This document shows, piece after piece, positions 25,891-34,170 of a DNA stretch of 64,000 bases. Within the stretch, counting starts at the first letter, position 1. Each line of letters begins with the position of its first letter. The notes under the pieces were generated by a model. It ran no database searches. It was not told the DNA's origin and saw nothing but the letters and a program-made list of their open reading frames with translations. The DNA lies in contig NZ_JAPIUX010000006.1 of the NCBI RefSeq assembly GCF_026240015.1, positions 34,810-98,809 on the forward strand, given 5' to 3'. Both the position numbers and the translations under genes were made by a program. This stretch comes from Acetobacter farinalis. GTDB lineage: Bacteria > Pseudomonadota > Alphaproteobacteria > Acetobacterales > Acetobacteraceae.

Positions 25891-26685
25891 TCAGCAGGGT
25901 GGCAGGCCGAGTACCTCTTCCATCCCGTAATATCCGGCTGGACGCCCTTTCAGCCAGAGCGCCGCCCGCACCGCACCAGCCGCGAACACGCGCCGGTCAA
26001 ACGCCCGATGTGTCAGGGTGATCTGCTCATCCGCCGAGGTGAACAGAACCTCATGCTCGCCGACAATCTGCCCGCCTCTGAGGGCGGCAAACCCGATGGC
26101 GCCCGGCGCGCGCGGGCCGGTATGGCCATCCCGCCCGCTCTCCCGCACAGCAGCCAGTGCAACACCCCGCCCCTTTGCCACAGCCTCCCCAATCGCCAGG
26201 GCCGTGCCTGATGGCGCATCGACCTTCTGCCGATGGTGCATTTCAACAATCTCGGCGTCATAGGAGTTGGCGGGCAGCGCCTGCCCCATCATCTGCGCCA
26301 GACGCCGCACCAGCGTAACGCCTGCGGAAAAATTGGCCGCATGAACAATCCCGATCCGCTCAGCCGCCTGCATGACGGCCGCCTGCTGTGCTTCGGAAAG
26401 GCCGGTTGTGCCCAGCACCCACGCCGCGCCCTGCTCCGCCAGAACCTGCGCATGCGGCAGGACCGTTTCCGCATGGGTAAAATCGATCACCACATCACTG
26501 ACAGCCGCCAGACTGGCCATGTCCGTATACAGAGGCAGGCCTTCCGGCAGACCGGCTGCTTTCGCCTGATCCCGTGCCGTGCCTCCTGCAAGCACAGCCC
26601 CGGCGGCCTGCACTTCCTCCACCAGCAGGCGGCCCACACGCCCGGTAACGCCTGCAATGCCGATACGCAGCGCCTGATCTGTCAT
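25891..26685 (-). CDS. dapB: 4-hydroxy-tetrahydrodipicolinate reductase
   Basis: DapB, 264 residues, the NAD(P)H-dependent reductase of the diaminopimelate/lysine pathway. The N-terminal dinucleotide motif GIAGVTGRVGRLLVEEV (about 9-25), the DFTHAETV segment and the catalytic EIVEMHHRQKVDAPSGTAL block with conserved histidines and K are present; GHTGPRAPGAIGFAALRGGQIVGEHEVLF is the tetramer/substrate region. It lies 100 bp after dnaJ, separated by hairpins, and may have its own promoter. Confidence 0.96.
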   Translation of the reverse strand: MTDQALRIGIAGVTGRVGRLLVEEVQAAGAVLAGGTARDQAKAAGLPEGLPLYTDMASLAAVSDVVIDFTHAETVLPHAQVLAEQGAAWVLGTTGLSEAQQAAVMQAAERIGIVHAANFSAGVTLVRRLAQMMGQALPANSYDAEIVEMHHRQKVDAPSGTALAIGEAVAKGRGVALAAVRESGRDGHTGPRAPGAIGFAALRGGQIVGEHEVLFTSADEQITLTHRAFDRRVFAAGAVRAALWLKGRPAGYYGMEEVLGLPPC

Positions 26686-26722
26686 GCGGAAAGTTCCTTC
26701 TTTTTACACGCACCATACCAGA

Positions 26723-26749
26723 AAGCCGGACACACAGAGTGCCCGGCTT
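26723..26749 (-). terminator. Hairpin between dnaJ and dapB
   Basis: AAGCCGG and CCGGCTT form a 7 bp stem. Just upstream on the minus strand a shorter hairpin (ATGC/GCAT) is followed by five T directly after dnaJ. Together they may end the dnaJ transcript before dapB, though the T run of the larger stem is poor. Confidence 0.45.
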
Positions 26750-26785
26750 ACGGAAAAACCCATCAGGAAAAATGCCGAGGCAGCA

Positions 26786-27934
26786 TTATCCCTTGTTTTC
26801 AAAAAAGTCCCGAACACGGGCGAAGAACCCCGTATGTTCCGGGCTTCCCTTCACGTTTTCACCCGCTTCCTTTTCAAACTCTTCCAGCAGTTCTTTCTGG
26901 CGCTTGCTCAGGTGCTGCGGCGTTTCCACCGTTACCTGAATATACATATCCCCCCGCGCACTGGAACGCAGAACAGAAAAGCCCTTGCCACGCAGGCGGA
27001 AATGCGCGCCAGTCTGTGTGCCCGCAGGGATTTTGACCTTGGCGCGGTTCCCATCAATAACCGGCACTTCAATTTCCGTGCCCAGAGCCGCCTGCCCCAT
27101 CCGCAGCGGGACGCGACAATAGACGTTCGCACCATCACGCTGGAAAATGCTGTGTTCTGAAACAGACACATGCACATACAGATCCCCGGCAGGCACACCC
27201 TGACCGCCGGCTTCACCCTCACCAGAAATGCGGATCCGGGTGCCATCTTCCACACCGGCGGGAATCTGCACGGCCAGGGTCCGTTCCTTTTCGACCGTCC
27301 CTTCCCCATGGCAGACCTTGCACGGGTTTTTCACAACGCGCCCGGCGCCGTGGCAGGTCGGGCAAGGCCGTTCCACCACAAAGAACCCCTGCTGCGCCCG
27401 CACCTTTCCCGCACCATGGCAGCTCGGGCAGGTTTCCGCGCCGGCCTCGCCATCATTGGAGCCCGTGCCATGGCAGGAGTCACACGCCACGCGCGTGATG
27501 ATCCGCACATCCTTTTTCACGCCGGCAAAGGCTTCTTCCAGCGTGATTTCAACATGGGTCTGAATATCGTTACCCGTACGGGCACGGCCACCACGGCGGC
27601 CACCCATCATATCTCCGAACATCTGCTCGAAAATATCGCCCAGACCACCGCCACCACCACCGCCAAAACCGTGGAAGTCAAACCCACCGGGGCCACCGCC
27701 ACCGTTTTCAAAGGCGGAATGCCCAAAACGATCATAAGCCGCGCGCTTCTGGTCATCTTTCAGAACATCATAGGCCTGATTGATTTCCTTGAATTTCGCT
27801 TCAGCCGCTGCATCTCCGGGGTTGCGGTCCGGATGATATTGCATGGCCAGCTTACGATACGCTTTCTTGAGTTCATCGGATGAAACAGTCCGGGAAACTT
27901 CAAGAATTTCGTAATAATCAACCTTGATGGCCAT
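26786..27934 (-). CDS. dnaJ: Chaperone DnaJ (type I Hsp40)
   Basis: DnaJ, 382 residues, the co-chaperone that delivers clients to DnaK and stimulates its ATPase. The J domain (about 1-70) has the essential HPD in YHPDRNPGD; a Gly/Phe-rich linker (GGGGPGGFDFHGFGGGGGGG, about 75-95) follows; four zinc-finger repeats CDSCHGTG, CPSCHGAG, CPTCHGAG and CKVCHGEG bind two Zn ions; the C-terminal substrate domain is complete. It follows dnaK with a terminator-like hairpin in between, which would lower its level relative to DnaK. Confidence 0.98.
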   Translation of the reverse strand: MAIKVDYYEILEVSRTVSSDELKKAYRKLAMQYHPDRNPGDAAAEAKFKEINQAYDVLKDDQKRAAYDRFGHSAFENGGGGPGGFDFHGFGGGGGGGLGDIFEQMFGDMMGGRRGGRARTGNDIQTHVEITLEEAFAGVKKDVRIITRVACDSCHGTGSNDGEAGAETCPSCHGAGKVRAQQGFFVVERPCPTCHGAGRVVKNPCKVCHGEGTVEKERTLAVQIPAGVEDGTRIRISGEGEAGGQGVPAGDLYVHVSVSEHSIFQRDGANVYCRVPLRMGQAALGTEIEVPVIDGNRAKVKIPAGTQTGAHFRLRGKGFSVLRSSARGDMYIQVTVETPQHLSKRQKELLEEFEKEAGENVKGSPEHTGFFARVRDFFENKG

Positions 27935-28028
27935 AGAAGTCCTCTTGCAGGAAACTGCTTTTTACAAAAGCGCAACAGATGTCCGGGATAGCAAAAAGCG
28001 CCCGCCTTCCAAGAAGCGCGGACGCCGG

Positions 28029-28070
28029 AAAATAAAGGCCGGTGCTGCCCTGCGCACAGCGCAGCACCGG
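28029..28070 (-). terminator. Hairpin/partial terminator between dnaK and dnaJ
   Basis: On the minus strand CCGGTGCTGCGC and GCGCAGGGCAGCACCGG fold into a long stem followed by CCTTTATTTT. Placed directly after dnaK and before dnaJ, it probably stops part of the transcripts and keeps DnaJ below DnaK. Confidence 0.65.
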
Positions 28071-28084
28071 ATAACAGCGTCCGA

Positions 28085-29998
28085 TCAGGACTTTTTGTCG
28101 TTCACGTCTTCAAAGTCCGCATCGACAATTTTCTCGTCATGCGGCTGGGCACCCGCAGTACCGGCTTCTCCTGCCGGAGCGGCTTCACCCGCCTGACCAG
28201 CCTTATAGACTGCTTCACCAATCTTCATGGCGGCCTGTGTCAGGCGGTCACTTGCCGTCTTGATGGCTTCCGCATCGCTGCCTTCAAGAGCGGTCTTGAC
28301 TGCCGCAATCGCGCTTTCAGCTTCCGTTTTGTCAGCAGCCGGAACCTTGTCACCGGCTTCAGACAGAGACTTTTCGACCTGATGCACAAGGCTTTCCGCG
28401 TTGTTACGCACTTCAACCTGTTCACGCTTGGCTTTATCGGCTTCAGCGTTCGCTTCAGCGTCTTTCACCATCTTTTCGATATCGCTGTCGGACAGACCAC
28501 CAGAAGCCTGGATCTTGATCTGCTGTTCCTTGCCGGTTGCCTTGTCCTTGGCGGAGACGGAGACAATACCGTTGGCATCGATATCGAATGTCACTTCAAT
28601 CTGCGGCACGCCACGCGGAGCCGGGGCAATGCCCGTCAGGTCGAAGTTACCCAGCAGCTTGTTGTCCGCTGCCATTTCACGTTCGCCCTGATAGACCTTG
28701 ATGGTCACGGCGTTCTGGTTGTCTTCCGCCGTGGAGAAGGTCTGGCTCTTCTTCGTCGGGATGGTCGTGTTCCGGTCGATCAGACGTGTGAACACGCCGC
28801 CCAGCGTTTCAATGCCGAGAGAAAGCGGAGTCACGTCCAGCAGCAGAACGTCCTTCACGTCCCCTTTCAGCACCGCACCCTGAATAGCGGCACCAATGGC
28901 CACCACTTCATCCGGGTTCACGTTACGGGCAGGGTCTTTCCCGAAGAACTGCTTAACGGCTTCAATCACCTTGGGCATGCGGGTCATACCACCGACGAGG
29001 ATGACTTCATCCACTTCGGAAGCAGAAATGCCAGCATCCTTCAGCGCTGCCTTGCAGGGCTCGAGCGTGCGCTGGATCAGGTCATCAACAAGGCTTTCCA
29101 GCTTGGCGCGGGTCAGCTTCAGCAGCAGATGCTTCGGACCGGATGCGTCCGCGGTGATGAACGGCAGGTTGACTTCCGTTTCCTTGGCGGAAGACAGCTC
29201 GATCTTCGCTTTTTCAGCCGCTTCTTTCAGGCGCTGCAGAGCCAGCTTGTCAGACCGCAGGTCAATGCCCTGTTCACGTTTGAACTCGTCTGCCAGATAA
29301 TCGATGATACGGTTGTCAAAGTCTTCACCACCCAGGAACGTATCCCCGTTGGTGGATTTCACTTCGATCACGCCATCAGAAATTTCCAGCACGGACACGT
29401 CGAACGTGCCGCCGCCAAGGTCATAAACCGCAACCGTGCCGCCGCTCTTCTTTTCCATGCCGTAGGCAAGGGCCGCTGCGGTCGGTTCGTTGATGATACG
29501 CAGCACTTCCAGACCGGCGATGCGCCCTGCATCCTTGGTGGCCTGACGCTGTGCATCATTGAAGTATGCCGGAACCGTGATAACGGCCTGCGTCACTTTC
29601 TCACCGAGATAAGCCTCGGCGGTTTCCTTCATCTTGCCAAGCACGAACGCGGAAATCTGGGAGGGGGCATACCCCTTGCCGCGCGCCTCGACCCACGCAT
29701 CGCCGTTATCACCTTTGATAATGGCGTAGGGGACCATTTCCTTGTCTTTCTGGACGGTCGGGTCATCATACCGGCGGCCGATCAGACGCTTGACTGCATA
29801 GAGCGTGTTGGTGGGGTTGGTGACAGCCTGACGTTTCGCGGCCTGTCCTACCAGCATTTCACCGACTTCGGTGAACGCGACCATGGACGGCGTCGTGCGT
29901 GCGCCTTCGCTGTTTTCAATAACGCGGTTTTCATTGCCTTCGCGCACTGCAACACAGGAGTTGGTCGTGCCAAGGTCAATACCAATAACTTTGCTCAT
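28085..29998 (-). CDS. dnaK: Molecular chaperone DnaK (Hsp70)
   Basis: DnaK, 637 residues. The ATPase domain begins KVIGIDLGTTNSCVAV and includes VYDLGGGTFDVSVLE and the VGGMTRMPKV block; the substrate-binding domain starts after DVTPLSLGIETLGG; the C terminus ends in an acidic region (DADFEDVNDKKS) typical of proteobacterial DnaK. AGGAG sits 6 bp before the ATG at 29998; the upstream in-frame extension is not family-like. An RpoH-like promoter precedes it, in addition to possible reading from grpE. Confidence 0.99.
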   Translation of the reverse strand: MSKVIGIDLGTTNSCVAVREGNENRVIENSEGARTTPSMVAFTEVGEMLVGQAAKRQAVTNPTNTLYAVKRLIGRRYDDPTVQKDKEMVPYAIIKGDNGDAWVEARGKGYAPSQISAFVLGKMKETAEAYLGEKVTQAVITVPAYFNDAQRQATKDAGRIAGLEVLRIINEPTAAALAYGMEKKSGGTVAVYDLGGGTFDVSVLEISDGVIEVKSTNGDTFLGGEDFDNRIIDYLADEFKREQGIDLRSDKLALQRLKEAAEKAKIELSSAKETEVNLPFITADASGPKHLLLKLTRAKLESLVDDLIQRTLEPCKAALKDAGISASEVDEVILVGGMTRMPKVIEAVKQFFGKDPARNVNPDEVVAIGAAIQGAVLKGDVKDVLLLDVTPLSLGIETLGGVFTRLIDRNTTIPTKKSQTFSTAEDNQNAVTIKVYQGEREMAADNKLLGNFDLTGIAPAPRGVPQIEVTFDIDANGIVSVSAKDKATGKEQQIKIQASGGLSDSDIEKMVKDAEANAEADKAKREQVEVRNNAESLVHQVEKSLSEAGDKVPAADKTEAESAIAAVKTALEGSDAEAIKTASDRLTQAAMKIGEAVYKAGQAGEAAPAGEAGTAGAQPHDEKIVDADFEDVNDKKS

Positions 29999-30099
29999 GT
30001 CTGCTCCTTTTAAGCGACCCCGTCTGGCCCGAAGCACCGGACGGCGTCCTATTTCCTTCCGGCCTGTTCCCACACTGGAACCGGCCCTGGGATGTTATA

Positions 30100-30132
30100 C
30101 CTGATGTATGATGCCCCAAAACCTGTTTCAAG
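30100..30132 (-). promoter_or_regulatory. Heat-shock (RpoH-type) promoter of dnaK
   Basis: On the minus strand CTTGAAA at 30132-30126 is followed, 18 nt after CTTG, by CATACATCAGG at 30110-30100. This fits the alphaproteobacterial sigma-32 consensus CTTG-N17/18-CYTATnTnnG at most positions. It lies about 100 bp upstream of dnaK, between grpE and dnaK. Confidence 0.6.
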
Positions 30133-30203
30133 AGCCGGACACCTGGCGAAAAACAATTTTTCCGCCGCCGCCTGCTCCGTCAGACGGCGGGGCCTACCAG
30201 ACC

Positions 30204-30803
30204 TTATCCGCCAGCTTTGGCCACAACAACCATAGCCGGCTTCAGCAGGCGGCCATGCAGGGTCCATGTCGGTGTCCAGGCCTGAATGACCGTGCCTGGC
30301 GCATGCTCCCCGCTGGGCTGCTCGGCCATCGCCTGATGCTGGTTGGCATCAAACGCCTTGCCGGACGGATCATCACACTGAATGCCATTGCGTTCCAGAA
30401 TGGAGATGAAAGACCGTTCAGTGCTTTCAATGCCTTCGCGTATCTTGGTGAGGACCGTATCTTCACCCTCCCGTGCAGCCGGAAGGCTGGACAGGGCGCG
30501 GCGCAGATTTTCAGCAGCTTCCACCACATCCCGCGCGAATTTCTGCACCGCATACTGGCGGGCATCATCCACTTCCCGTTTGGCGCGGGTACGCAGGTTC
30601 TGGTTTTCAGCTTCCGAACGCAGCCATTTTTCCTTCAGCTCGGCAGCTTCCTGCTCAAGCTCGGCAATGCGCTGCTCAGCGGGAGACAGCCCGGCAGCCT
30701 GGTCAGCCCCGGCTGCGGCGGCGTCCTGATGCTGGGCGGCGTGGTCGGACTCAGCCGGTGCGGCCTGCGTTCCAACCTTTGTAGGATCTGTATCTTGGGT
30801 CAT
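30204..30803 (-). CDS. grpE: Nucleotide exchange factor GrpE
   Basis: GrpE, 199 residues, which releases ADP from DnaK. The N terminus is a disordered Ala/Asp/Gln-rich region (1-40); a long coiled coil follows (AEQRIAELEQEAAELKEKWLRSEAENQNLRTRAKREV, about 43-80) and then the four-helix and beta-wing domain ending HGRLLKPAMVVVAKAGG. It is upstream of dnaK on the same strand with a 205 bp gap that contains the dnaK promoter. A CTTG-N18-CTTACTTC match at 30840-30811 could be its own heat-shock promoter but lies almost on the ATG. Confidence 0.97.
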   Translation of the reverse strand: MTQDTDPTKVGTQAAPAESDHAAQHQDAAAAGADQAAGLSPAEQRIAELEQEAAELKEKWLRSEAENQNLRTRAKREVDDARQYAVQKFARDVVEAAENLRRALSSLPAAREGEDTVLTKIREGIESTERSFISILERNGIQCDDPSGKAFDANQHQAMAEQPSGEHAPGTVIQAWTPTWTLHGRLLKPAMVVVAKAGG

Positions 30804-31004
30804 GCCTTAAGAAGTAAGCAAGCAGACGGAACCCGACAAGACCTGCAACACGTCTCCGTGCGGATTTTGCCGCTGGTTTTACAATCCGCCCACAACGTGC
30901 TCAAAAAAATGGACGGATCAAAAATTCAGGGCCCATAGCATCCGGGCCCGGATGCGCGTATGCTGAGGGGCTTGCGCTGACCGAGAGGAAGGAAAACGCA
31001 CACC

Positions 31005-31718
31005 ATGGCAGACCGCACCAAGCAGACGATCGCTCTGGTTGATGATGACCGTAATATCCTGACATCGGTACAGATGACATTGGAAGCCGAAGGGTTCCAC
31101 GTCCGGACCTATACGGATGGCGAATCGGCTCTTCAGGGCCTGACAGCCTATCCGGTTGACCTCGCGGTTCTGGATATCAAGATGCCCCGCATGGACGGCA
31201 TGGAACTGTTGCAGCGCCTGCGAGCCCGCTCTCACCTTCCTGTGATCTTCCTTTCCTCCAAGGATGAGGAAGTTGATCAACTGATGGGCCTGCGCCTTGG
31301 CGCGGATGACTACATCACCAAACCCTTCTCCCAGCGCCTGCTGCTGGAGCGCATCCGCGCCCTGCTCCGCCGGAACGAAGCCAGCCGGGCGGAAGCCAGT
31401 GGCACCCCCACCGGGGGCGCTCTGGTGCGTGGGGCACTCTCTCTGGATGAGCTGCGCCACAAATGCACATGGAACGGGGAAGATGTGCCTCTGACGGTGA
31501 CGGAATTCCTGCTGGTCAAAACCCTTGCCATGCGGCCGGGGCTGGTCAAGTCACGCGATCAACTGATTGACGCCGCCTATGGTGACACCGTGTATGTGGA
31601 TGACCGCACCATCGACAGCCATATCAAGCGCGTCCGGAAAAAATTCCGGCAGGTTGATGACAATTTCAATCAGATCGAAACGCTGTACGGCATTGGCTAC
31701 CGATACCGGGAAGACTGA
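31005..31718 (+). CDS. chvI: ChvI-type response regulator
   Basis: A 237-residue OmpR-family regulator matching ChvI/ExoS-partner proteins of alphaproteobacteria. Receiver domain: acidic cluster DDD at 13-15, phosphoacceptor D57 in LDIKMPRMDG, K106 in TKPF. The C-terminal winged helix contains VTEFLLVKTLAMRPGLVKSRDQLIDAAYG and DRTIDSHIKRVRKKF, highly characteristic of ChvI. In Agrobacterium and Sinorhizobium the system answers acid and cell-wall stress and controls exopolysaccharide and envelope genes. The partner kinase gene starts 15 bp downstream. Confidence 0.93.
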   Translation: MADRTKQTIALVDDDRNILTSVQMTLEAEGFHVRTYTDGESALQGLTAYPVDLAVLDIKMPRMDGMELLQRLRARSHLPVIFLSSKDEEVDQLMGLRLGADDYITKPFSQRLLLERIRALLRRNEASRAEASGTPTGGALVRGALSLDELRHKCTWNGEDVPLTVTEFLLVKTLAMRPGLVKSRDQLIDAAYGDTVYVDDRTIDSHIKRVRKKFRQVDDNFNQIETLYGIGYRYRED

Positions 31719-31733
31719 GCCCGGTACATATAC

Positions 31734-33521
31734 ATGACGAGCCGGAAACGCATGCCTGTTTCTTCCACGCTTTCTTCCGGGTTGCGCCGCCTGCGCATCC
31801 CCGGTCAGGCCCCGCGGCAGGGGCAGAACAGTGTGGAAGCCACCGCCGCCTATGCGGCCTCCCGCACGCGGCTGCTCTCCCCGCTCATGCGGCGCATCAT
31901 GCTGGTGAATGTCCTGCCGCTGGTGCTGCTGGCCGTCACCATGCTGTTTCTCAACCAGTTTCGGAACAGCCTGCTGGCAACCGAGGTCAATGGCCTCAGA
32001 GAGCAGGCGCGGATTTATGCTGGCGCGCTCGGCCAGATTGCTGTCCGCAGCATGCGCCAGAAAGGGACAGGGCCGGATGGGTTCACCCTTGAATCGGCCC
32101 TCGCGCGCCCGCTGCTGCTGCGGCTGACTGAGCCAAGCCCGAACGCCCATGCCCGCCTTTTTGGCCCTGATGGTCAGGTTCTGGCGGATAATCTGGCTGA
32201 TGTGCAGGACACACCCCCACCGCATGGAGACGCACAGACTCATGCGGAAGACCACCAGGCACATCCTTTCCACCACCAGCACGCCGCGCCGGGGCTGTAT
32301 GAACGCACGCTGACATGGCTGTGGAGCACCCACAGCTCCAGCATTGTCACCCTGGATACGGATGAAGCCGATACCCCGGCAGACCCTGCCCGCCCCACGG
32401 ATGCCAACGGCACCTTCCAGCGCCCGCCGCCGGAAGCGCCCCCCTACATCCGGCGCACGGCCAATGGCCGGCTGATTATCACGGTAGCGGAACCGGTCAT
32501 CCATGATGGGCGGACCGTGGGCATCATTCAGCTCACCCGCGCGGCCTCTCAGGTTGATCGCGCCCTGTTCGCCATCCGCTCTTCCATCCTGTCCCTCTTC
32601 CTGATGGTGCTGGTCATTACCGTGCTGCTCTCATGGTATCTGTCCCTCACCATTGCGCGCCCGCTGCTGCGGCTTGCGGCCTCTGCCCAGATCATGCGCG
32701 AATCCTCCGGGCGCACCGGCACGGTGCCCGCCCGCCTGCTGGCCCGCCGGGATGAAATAGGCGATCTGGCCCGCGCCCTTCAGGCCAGCGCACAGGCCCT
32801 GTGGAAGCGGATGGACGCCATTGAACGCTTTGCCGCGGATGTCAGCCACGAGATCAAGAACCCGCTTTCTTCCATCCGCTCCGCCATTGAAACGCTGCTG
32901 CGCATTGAAGACCTGAACCAGAAGCGCCGGCTTCTGACCATTATCAATGATGACGTCCGGCGGCTGGACCGGCTGATTACCGATATTTCCGACGCCAGCA
33001 GGCTGGATGCCGAAATGTCCCGCGCCCAGCCGGTGCCGGTTGCCATCGTGCCGCTTCTGTCTGTTCTGGCGGAAATTCATCAGGCCACCCGCAAAGAGGG
33101 TGAGCCAATACTGCTGACACACAGCGAAGGGGATACGCCCGAGCACCCGCTCAGGGTCATGGCTGTGGAAGACCGGCTGGTGCAGGTGCTGCGCAACCTG
33201 ATTGGCAACGCCATTTCCTTCTCACCCCCCAATGGCCGTATTTTGCTTGAGGTCGTGCCAGCGGGCACGATGCTGGCCCTCTCGGTATCAGACGAAGGCC
33301 CCGGCATTCCTCAGGCCAAGCTCGACTCCATTTTTGACCGGTTTTATTCTGAACGCCCCAAAAACGAGCATTTTGGCCAGCATTCCGGACTGGGGCTGTC
33401 CATCAGCCGCCAGATTGTGGATGCGCTGCATGGCACAATTTCAGTGGAAAACCGGCATGATGCGCAGGGAAATATTGCCGGAGCGCGCTTTACCGTCCGG
33501 CTTCCGCGCGCAGCGCCCTGA
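31734..33521 (+). CDS. chvG: ChvG-type sensor histidine kinase with histidine-rich periplasmic insert
   Basis: A 595-residue inner-membrane kinase, partner of ChvI. The cytosolic N tail is basic; TM1 is about residues 53-75 (MLVNVLPLVLLAVTMLFLNQ), TM2 about 290-310 (SILSLFLMVLVITVLLSWYL), followed by HAMP, HisKA with phosphoacceptor H372 in ADVSHEIKNPLSS, and the HATPase domain with N-box LRNLIGNAISFS and GxG boxes. The periplasmic sensor (about 76-285) holds a histidine-rich stretch with seven His in residues 164-183 and a proline-rich part; this is unusual in the family as I know it. It may affect sensing of pH or metal. Confidence 0.92.
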   Translation: MTSRKRMPVSSTLSSGLRRLRIPGQAPRQGQNSVEATAAYAASRTRLLSPLMRRIMLVNVLPLVLLAVTMLFLNQFRNSLLATEVNGLREQARIYAGALGQIAVRSMRQKGTGPDGFTLESALARPLLLRLTEPSPNAHARLFGPDGQVLADNLADVQDTPPPHGDAQTHAEDHQAHPFHHQHAAPGLYERTLTWLWSTHSSSIVTLDTDEADTPADPARPTDANGTFQRPPPEAPPYIRRTANGRLIITVAEPVIHDGRTVGIIQLTRAASQVDRALFAIRSSILSLFLMVLVITVLLSWYLSLTIARPLLRLAASAQIMRESSGRTGTVPARLLARRDEIGDLARALQASAQALWKRMDAIERFAADVSHEIKNPLSSIRSAIETLLRIEDLNQKRRLLTIINDDVRRLDRLITDISDASRLDAEMSRAQPVPVAIVPLLSVLAEIHQATRKEGEPILLTHSEGDTPEHPLRVMAVEDRLVQVLRNLIGNAISFSPPNGRILLEVVPAGTMLALSVSDEGPGIPQAKLDSIFDRFYSERPKNEHFGQHSGLGLSISRQIVDALHGTISVENRHDAQGNIAGARFTVRLPRAAP

Positions 33522-33553
33522 TCCCGGATGCCCCCGGCCTCTGACTTGAGGCG

Positions 33554-33925
33554 TCAGAGCTGAGCGGGTTCAATCCCCAGCTCAAACTCAATCAGCACGT
33601 GCGGGTTGGAAAATTTTCTGACCCACATCAGCGTGACGGATGGGGAAATTTTTGAAAAAACATGGCGCAGTGTCGGAAAGCAGGACGGGAAATCCTTCGT
33701 GTCCGACACAAGATACGTCACCCGTGTCACATCCTGCATGGAATACCCATAGTCAGAAAGCAGCGTGGCCCCGTATTCCAGTGCGGCCCGGCACTGTTCG
33801 GCAATTGTTTCACCTTGCGGCTGCGGCGCGCGCAGGCCGGTGATCCTCAGCCCACCCTGTATGCGCTCCACTTTGGCACATGAACCGGGCTTGTGTCCTG
33901 ATCTATTCTGAACAATATTCCCCAT
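33554..33925 (-). CDS. Rid-family (RidA/YjgF-like) protein
   Basis: A 123-residue protein of the YjgF/YER057c/UK114 fold. Segments ITGLRAPQPQGETIAEQCRAALEYGATLLSDYGYSMQDVTRVTYLVSDTKDFPSCFPTLRHVF and the C-terminal VRKFSNPHVLIEFELGIEP fit the family. The key arginine of active RidA imine deaminases is expected near residue 105; here the corresponding region reads NPHVLIEFE without a clear Arg, so deaminase activity is doubtful and it may belong to another Rid subgroup. It is on the opposite strand between chvG and rapZ. Confidence 0.75.
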   Translation of the reverse strand: MGNIVQNRSGHKPGSCAKVERIQGGLRITGLRAPQPQGETIAEQCRAALEYGATLLSDYGYSMQDVTRVTYLVSDTKDFPSCFPTLRHVFSKISPSVTLMWVRKFSNPHVLIEFELGIEPAQL

Positions 33926-34093
33926 AGTCTCCCGTTATAACGGCATGTCCCGGCAAACGGCAAATTTCTCTTTCGTAACAAACAAATAGCTTAACATCTG
34001 GTATAAGCTTGGCGCTTTTCCTGCAGTCTCCCCACAGCGCCTATGCGTGCTTGTGTGTTGCGGAGTTGGGGCGAAGCTGGTCATACTCTTTGC

Positions 34094-34125
34094 CCAAAGG
34101 GCGGGGATGCCCTACCTTGGGCTTT
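34094..34125 (+). promoter_or_regulatory. Stem-loop upstream of rapZ
   Basis: GCCCAAAGG pairs with CCTTGGGC around an inner GGG/CCC stem, about 45 nt before the rapZ start. It has no T run. It may be a leader structure; RapZ is itself an RNA-binding regulator, but any link is speculation. Confidence 0.3.
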
Positions 34126-34170
34126 CGCCGGTTCAGGATCATGTAACGACACTGGAGGGAAACAGCTGAA

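Noticed and set aside
28139..30013. A 624-codon open frame on the plus strand opposite dnaK
   Set aside because: It is the antisense shadow of dnaK; GC-rich codon use leaves the opposite frame open. Composition is Phe/His/Gly-rich and not protein-like.
30811..30840. RpoH promoter of grpE
   Set aside because: A CTTG-N18-CTTACTTC match exists, but transcription would start on the grpE ATG; kept only as a remark.
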